Source of the DNA: Bacteroidales bacterium 45-6
GTDB lineage: Bacteria; Bacteroidota; Bacteroidia; Bacteroidales; Dysgonomonadaceae
Assembly (NCBI GenBank): GCA_001897035.1
Contig: MKRS01000438.1
Location: 1 to 8,197, forward strand
Direction: 5' to 3'
DNA: 8,197 nucleotides
Made by a program: the position numbers and the translations under genes. Within the stretch, counting starts at the first letter, position 1; the number at the start of each line of letters is the position of its first letter. Below the pieces are notes generated by a model. That model was not told the DNA's origin, searched no databases, and saw nothing but the letters and a program-made list of their open reading frames with translations. This document shows, piece after piece, positions 6,370 to 8,197 of this stretch.

Positions 6370-7781
6370 CACAGGTATTGATAAAATTCTGGCAAACCGC
6401 TTTCCTTTTAGTTTTGGCGACACAAGCCATCAATGGGCAAAACTTTCCCGAAGTCCGGGTGAAGCCCGAACAAAGGAATTTCAGTAGTCCGCCCATCGAA
6501 AAGGCCATCCAGGCCATGCAGCGGCTGATGGCCGACAAGGAACTGGCCTGGATGTTTGGCAATTGTTTCCCGAACACGCTCGACCGTACGGTGAAATTTG
6601 GCAAAAAGGACGGGAAATACGACACCTTTGTCATCACAGGCGACATTTACGCCATGTGGTTGCGCGACTGTTCGGCACAGGTGTGGCCCTACATGCCTTA
6701 CATGAAAGAAGATCCGAATCTTCAAAACCTAATCAAGGGAGTCATCAACCGCCAGGTGGAATGCGTGCTGATCGACCCGTATGCCAATGCTTTCAACTTT
6801 GGCAAGGAAGGAAGCGAATGGGACAGCGACCACACCACGATGCTCCCCGAACTGCACGAACGTAAGTGGGAAGTGGACGGTCTCTGCTACGTGATTCGTC
6901 TCGGATATCACTACTGGAAGCTCACGGGCGACAATTCCTGTTTCGACGGGCAATGGCACAAGGCCATGCAAGCCATCGTGAAAACCTTCAAGGAGCAACA
7001 ACGGAAGGAATCCAAAGGGCCTTACAAATTCACCCGGACTACCGACAAAGCTTCCGACACGCAGTTTGGTGGCGGATACGGCAGCCCCATCAAGCCTATT
7101 GGCTTGATTAGCTCCATGTTCCGTCCATCGGACGATGCCACCACCTTTGGTTTCCTGGTGCCTTCCAACTGCTTCGCCGTGGTGTCCTTGCGCCAGCTTG
7201 CCGAAATGGAAGCGGCTATCCGTGGCGACAAGGCTTTTGCCAAAGAATGTGCCGATTTGGCCACCGAGGTCAATAACGCCATCCAGAAATATGCCATCGT
7301 GCAACATCCGAAATACGGGCGCATCTTTGCGTATGAAGTGGATGGATTTGGAAACCGACTGCTGATGGACGACGCCAATGTGCCGTCGCTGCTTTCGTTG
7401 CCCTACCTCGGCTATGTTTCGAAGAAAGATCCGGTTTATCTCAACACCCGCAAGTTTGTCTGGAGCCGCGACAACCCTTATTTCTACAAAGGAACTGCGG
7501 GGGAAGGTATTGGTGGACCTCACGTTGCCGAAGACATGATTTGGCCAATGGCCATCATCATGAAAGCACTTACCTCCGACAACGAGGCGGAGATAGCCGC
7601 TTGCCTGCGGATGCTCAAGCACACACATGCAAATACCGGCTTCATTCACGAAACCTTTCACAAGGATGATCCTGCCAATTTCACCCGCTCGTGGTTTGCC
7701 TGGGCAAACACCCTTTTCGGAGAATTGCTCCTTAAAGTGGAGAAAGAACACCCAGCCTTGCTGAAGAAAAACCTGGAATAA
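6363..7781 (+). CDS. GH125 exo-alpha-1,6-mannosidase
   Basis: A complete 472-residue protein of family GH125 (formerly DUF1237), metal-independent inverting exo-alpha-1,6-mannosidases with an (alpha/alpha)6 barrel that act on N-glycan mannose. A signal peptide of about 25 residues (KFWQTAFLLVLATQAING) suggests periplasmic location. Family motifs appear in order: MWLRDCSAQVWPY, GSEWDSDHTTMLPELHERKW, MFRPSDDA (Asp257-Asp258, the region of the general acid), GGPHVAEDMIWPMAI, and FIHETFHKDDP followed by TRSWFAWANTLFGELL (Glu430 is the likely general base). Length is normal for the family and no key motif is missing. It is the last gene of the run: the coding region is followed within 30 bases by a strong terminator hairpin. 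The neighbouring GH2 enzyme, if it releases Man-alpha-1,6-Man from the N-glycan core, would supply exactly the linkage this enzyme cleaves. Confidence 0.95.
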   Translation: MKSQVLIKFWQTAFLLVLATQAINGQNFPEVRVKPEQRNFSSPPIEKAIQAMQRLMADKELAWMFGNCFPNTLDRTVKFGKKDGKYDTFVITGDIYAMWLRDCSAQVWPYMPYMKEDPNLQNLIKGVINRQVECVLIDPYANAFNFGKEGSEWDSDHTTMLPELHERKWEVDGLCYVIRLGYHYWKLTGDNSCFDGQWHKAMQAIVKTFKEQQRKESKGPYKFTRTTDKASDTQFGGGYGSPIKPIGLISSMFRPSDDATTFGFLVPSNCFAVVSLRQLAEMEAAIRGDKAFAKECADLATEVNNAIQKYAIVQHPKYGRIFAYEVDGFGNRLLMDDANVPSLLSLPYLGYVSKKDPVYLNTRKFVWSRDNPYFYKGTAGEGIGGPHVAEDMIWPMAIIMKALTSDNEAEIAACLRMLKHTHANTGFIHETFHKDDPANFTRSWFAWANTLFGELLLKVEKEHPALLKKNLE

Positions 7782-7807
7782 GAAGGGTGGCCAGCGGAGA
7801 ATTTTTG

Positions 7808-7852
7808 AAACCAAAAAGATTGCATACCTACGGTATGCAATCTTTTTGGTTT
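7808..7852. terminator. Strong, probably bidirectional, intrinsic terminator
   Basis: CCAAAAAGATTGCATACC (7811-7828) pairs perfectly with 7832-7849 around the 3-base loop TAC. Three more A-T pairs extend the stem to 21 bp at 7808-7852. The T5 run in the right arm is followed by GGTTTT, and the left arm has A5, so the element can work in either direction. It closes the GH125 transcript. Confidence 0.9.
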
Positions 7853-7873
7853 TATACACTTTTCTACCGAGCG

Positions 7874-7895
7874 AATATCCCGATGGGATATTTTT
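7874..7895 (+). terminator. Second tandem terminator hairpin
   Basis: AATATCCC (7874-7881), loop GAT, GGGATATT (7885-7892) forms an 8-bp stem running straight into TTT, about 20 bp after the first terminator. It is probably a backup terminator for the same transcript. Confidence 0.6.
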
Positions 7896-8197
7896 CTCTC
7901 CATCAGGATGCAAATAAGTTGCTCGCAATTCTCTTTTTTTATTCCGTGTTTAAATCAATTTGTATTCATCCAAGCTCGTCTCTCATAAGTCTCAAACCGC
8001 ATAGAACCCAAACCCGAACGACCGTTTTAGTCGCTCTGCCAGGTTTTTCCTTTTAAAAAAGTCGTTTCTGTTTTGTGGAAATCAAATACATTTCACCCTC
8101 TAAAGAAGACAAGAACAAAGTTTTCGCAATTGCTTGAAGATTTAATTTGCCGATTTGGAGTTATTTTTTAATACTCAAATCGAAACAAAAAGAAATA
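7896..8197. other. A/T-rich region downstream of the operon, no gene seen
   Basis: No supported coding region or recognisable RNA gene is present. The stretch 7975-8055 is noticeably richer in G+C than its surroundings and is bounded by A/T-rich DNA. It may be part of a dispersed repeat or a non-coding RNA. The last 100 bases are A-rich and could be the upstream region of a gene beyond the window. No clear promoter match was found. Confidence 0.5.

Noticed and set aside
6729..7928. 399-codon open frame on the minus strand opposite the GH125 gene
   Set aside because: It overlaps the GH125 coding region and also runs through both terminator hairpins; no domain or signal is visible.
7787..8056. 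89-codon plus-strand open frame after GH125
   Set aside because: It reads straight through both terminators, begins only 5 bases after the GH125 stop without a leader, and has no domain.

Overview
The window looks like Bacteroidales (Bacteroidota) DNA. It carries four consecutive plus-strand glycoside hydrolase genes. The three with visible 5' ends start with Sec-type signal peptides and have no lipobox. The gaps between genes are A/T-rich, and two of the genes have A-rich leaders without a Shine-Dalgarno sequence. These traits fit the enzyme part of a polysaccharide-utilisation locus, but the genus cannot be fixed from the sequence alone.

Layout: (1) 2-1405, the 3' two-thirds or so of a GH2 enzyme whose motifs match the plant-type mannosylglycoprotein endo-beta-mannosidase lineage; (2) 1474-3633, a complete GH3 enzyme of the beta-xylosidase-like type; (3) 3634-4037, a 404-bp gap holding a 134-bp MITE-like element with inverted ends and an 18-bp-stem hairpin built from AGCT/GCTAA words, a degenerate relative of which also lies between the GH2 and GH3 genes; (4) 4038-6305, a complete GH20 beta-N-acetylhexosaminidase with C-terminal accessory domains; (5) 6363-7781, a complete GH125 exo-alpha-1,6-mannosidase; (6) two tandem hairpins with T-tracts (terminators) at 7808-7895, followed by about 300 bp in which I see no gene.

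Together the genes suggest periplasmic trimming of N-glycans. GH20 would remove beta-linked GlcNAc and GH125 alpha-1,6-mannose. The GH2 enzyme would cut the core Man-beta-1,4-GlcNAc bond. The GH3 enzyme, if it is a xylosidase, would remove the core beta-1,2-xylose found on plant N-glycans. The families are read directly from motifs; the pathway and the plant-glycan idea are inference. No SusC/SusD pair, regulator, endoglycosidase, GH92 or fucosidase is visible here; if present they lie outside the window.
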